Assembly (NCBI GenBank): GCA_029262675.1
Contig: JAJCYW010000011.1
Location: forward strand, 1 to 64,000
Length of the DNA: 64,000 bases
Reading direction: 5' to 3'
Source: Chloroflexota bacterium
GTDB lineage: Bacteria > Chloroflexota > Dehalococcoidia > DSTF01 > RBG-16-68-14
The position numbers and the translations under genes are program-made. Each line of letters starts with the position of its first letter. Within the stretch, counting starts at the first letter, position 1. Positions 63,260-64,000 of this stretch are shown here, one piece after another. The notes below the pieces were generated by a model. It was not told the DNA's origin. It worked only from the letters and a program-made list of their open reading frames with translations, and ran no database searches.

Positions 63260-64000
63260 ATGTCCAACACCCTAGCCATCGACGGCGGCACGCCCGTGCG
63301 CAAGAGGCCGTTCCCGGCCTGGCCCGTCCACGACGAGCGCGAGGTTGCGGCGCTGCGCGAGGTCGTGGAGACCGGCAACTGGGGCGGCTTCCCCTCCCCC
63401 AACGTCCAGGCTGCCCGCTTCGCGGAAGCGTTCGCGGAAGCGCAGACAGCAAAGTACGGCATCTGCACCGCCAGCGGCACCACCGCGCTCGAAGTCGCGC
63501 TCAAGGCCGCCGGTGTCGGGCCCGGCGACGAAGTCATCATGCCCGCGCTCACGTTCGTCGCCACCGCCGCCGCGCCGGTCTACATGGGCGCTGTCCCCGT
63601 CTTCGTCGACATCGACCCTGACACCTGGTGCATCGACCCCGCCCTCGCCGAAGCGGCCGTCACCGACCGCACGCGCGCCATCCTCCCCGTCCACCTCGGC
63701 TCCCGCATCGCCGACATGGACGCGATTATGGACGTCGCTCGCCAGAAGGACCTGCGCGTCGTCGAAGACTGCTCGCACATGCACGGCGGCGCCTGGCGCG
63801 ACCGAGGCGTCGGGTCGATCGGCGACCTCGGCTGCTTCAGCTTCCAGAACTCGAAGCTGATGACCGCCGGAGAGGGCGGAATCATCCTCACCAGCGACGA
63901 AGAGCTCGACCGCCGCGCCCGCGCCTACGTCGACTGCGGCCGCCTGCGCCCGGCCGACAAGCCCGCGGAGTCGCAGGGCATGTTCGGCTGGAACTACCGC
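63260..64000 (+). CDS. DegT/DnrJ/EryC1/StrS family aminotransferase (3' end outside window)
   Basis: 247 codons are visible and the frame is still open at the window end, so the protein is partial. It begins MSNTLAIDGGTPVRKRPFPA, the typical opening of this family; YGICTASGTTALEVALKAAG and PGDEVIMPALTFVATAAAPV follow. VVEDCSHMHGGAW holds the PLP-binding Asp, and FSFQNSKLMTAGEGGI holds the Lys that forms the Schiff base. Family members aminate keto-sugars or inosose for cell-surface sugars or antibiotics. The two Gfo/Idh/MocA genes could feed such a pathway, but they are far away. Confidence 0.92.
   Translation, partial: MSNTLAIDGGTPVRKRPFPAWPVHDEREVAALREVVETGNWGGFPSPNVQAARFAEAFAEAQTAKYGICTASGTTALEVALKAAGVGPGDEVIMPALTFVATAAAPVYMGAVPVFVDIDPDTWCIDPALAEAAVTDRTRAILPVHLGSRIADMDAIMDVARQKDLRVVEDCSHMHGGAWRDRGVGSIGDLGCFSFQNSKLMTAGEGGIILTSDEELDRRARAYVDCGRLRPADKPAESQGMFGWNYR

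Overview
This 64 kb window is GC-rich and almost fully coding. It looks like a chromosomal segment of a Chloroflexota bacterium, probably Dehalococcoidia-like. This rests on an F420-dependent LLM-class oxidoreductase beside an F420/FMN split-barrel oxidase, many secreted proteins with Thr-Pro linkers and dockerin-like calcium repeats, and class III cyclases and NarL/DegS-type two-component pairs. The placement is an inference from gene content. I saw no rRNA or tRNA genes, CRISPR array, transposase or phage genes.

Layout. 2-3989: an acidic beta-helix protein with a C-terminal dockerin, followed by a small membrane-anchored cohesin-like protein. 4155-12149: F420 oxidoreductase, Gfo/Idh/MocA oxidoreductases, a dockerin-cupredoxin, and a minus-strand run of S9 peptidase, Gfo/Idh/MocA and ABC ATPase/permease joined by GTGA overlaps. 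12278-16445: receiver protein, NarL/DegS-like two-component pair, DUF3105 protein, cytochrome c. 16534-21117: pstSCAB-phoU behind a four-repeat Pho box. 21280-24437: lower-GC insert with AbiV-like and DUF4145 genes, a broken copy of the 3' end of the neighbouring sensor kinase gene, a GNAT gene and an FMN/F420 oxidase. 24474-26515: PhoR/PhoB-like pair. 26649-29165: VOC protein, MsrA, MsrB, DinB. 29197-35021: dockerin proteins and a cohesin-like polytopic membrane protein. 35079-40775: cyclase with a degenerate hydrolase domain, ECF sigma/anti-sigma pair with a Cys-repeat protein, GNAT, lipase-like dockerin lipoprotein. 40927-43904: acyl-CoA dehydrogenase, enoyl-CoA hydratase and a PPC-dockerin protein. 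43980-49913: lipoprotein, arylsulfatase, DUF1330, M23 peptidase, DUF2332. 49992-53574: two ABC ATPase/permease pairs. 53813-62032: three large secreted proteins sharing a new-looking C-terminal module. 62176-64000: patatin and a DegT/DnrJ-type aminotransferase cut by the window end.

The main theme is a dispersed cell-surface system. At least five proteins carry cohesin-like domains, two of them clearly membrane-anchored. At least six secreted proteins carry dockerin-like repeats, attached to a phosphoesterase, a lipase-like fold, a copper protein, PPC domains and a beta-helix. This resembles a non-cellulosomal cohesin-dockerin display system, although binding is untested. A second theme is phosphate control: a Pho box with Bacillus-like geometry in front of pstS and a PhoR/PhoB pair beyond the accessory insert. 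Many genes have a -10-like hexamer only 6-9 nt before the start codon, which suggests widespread leaderless transcription.
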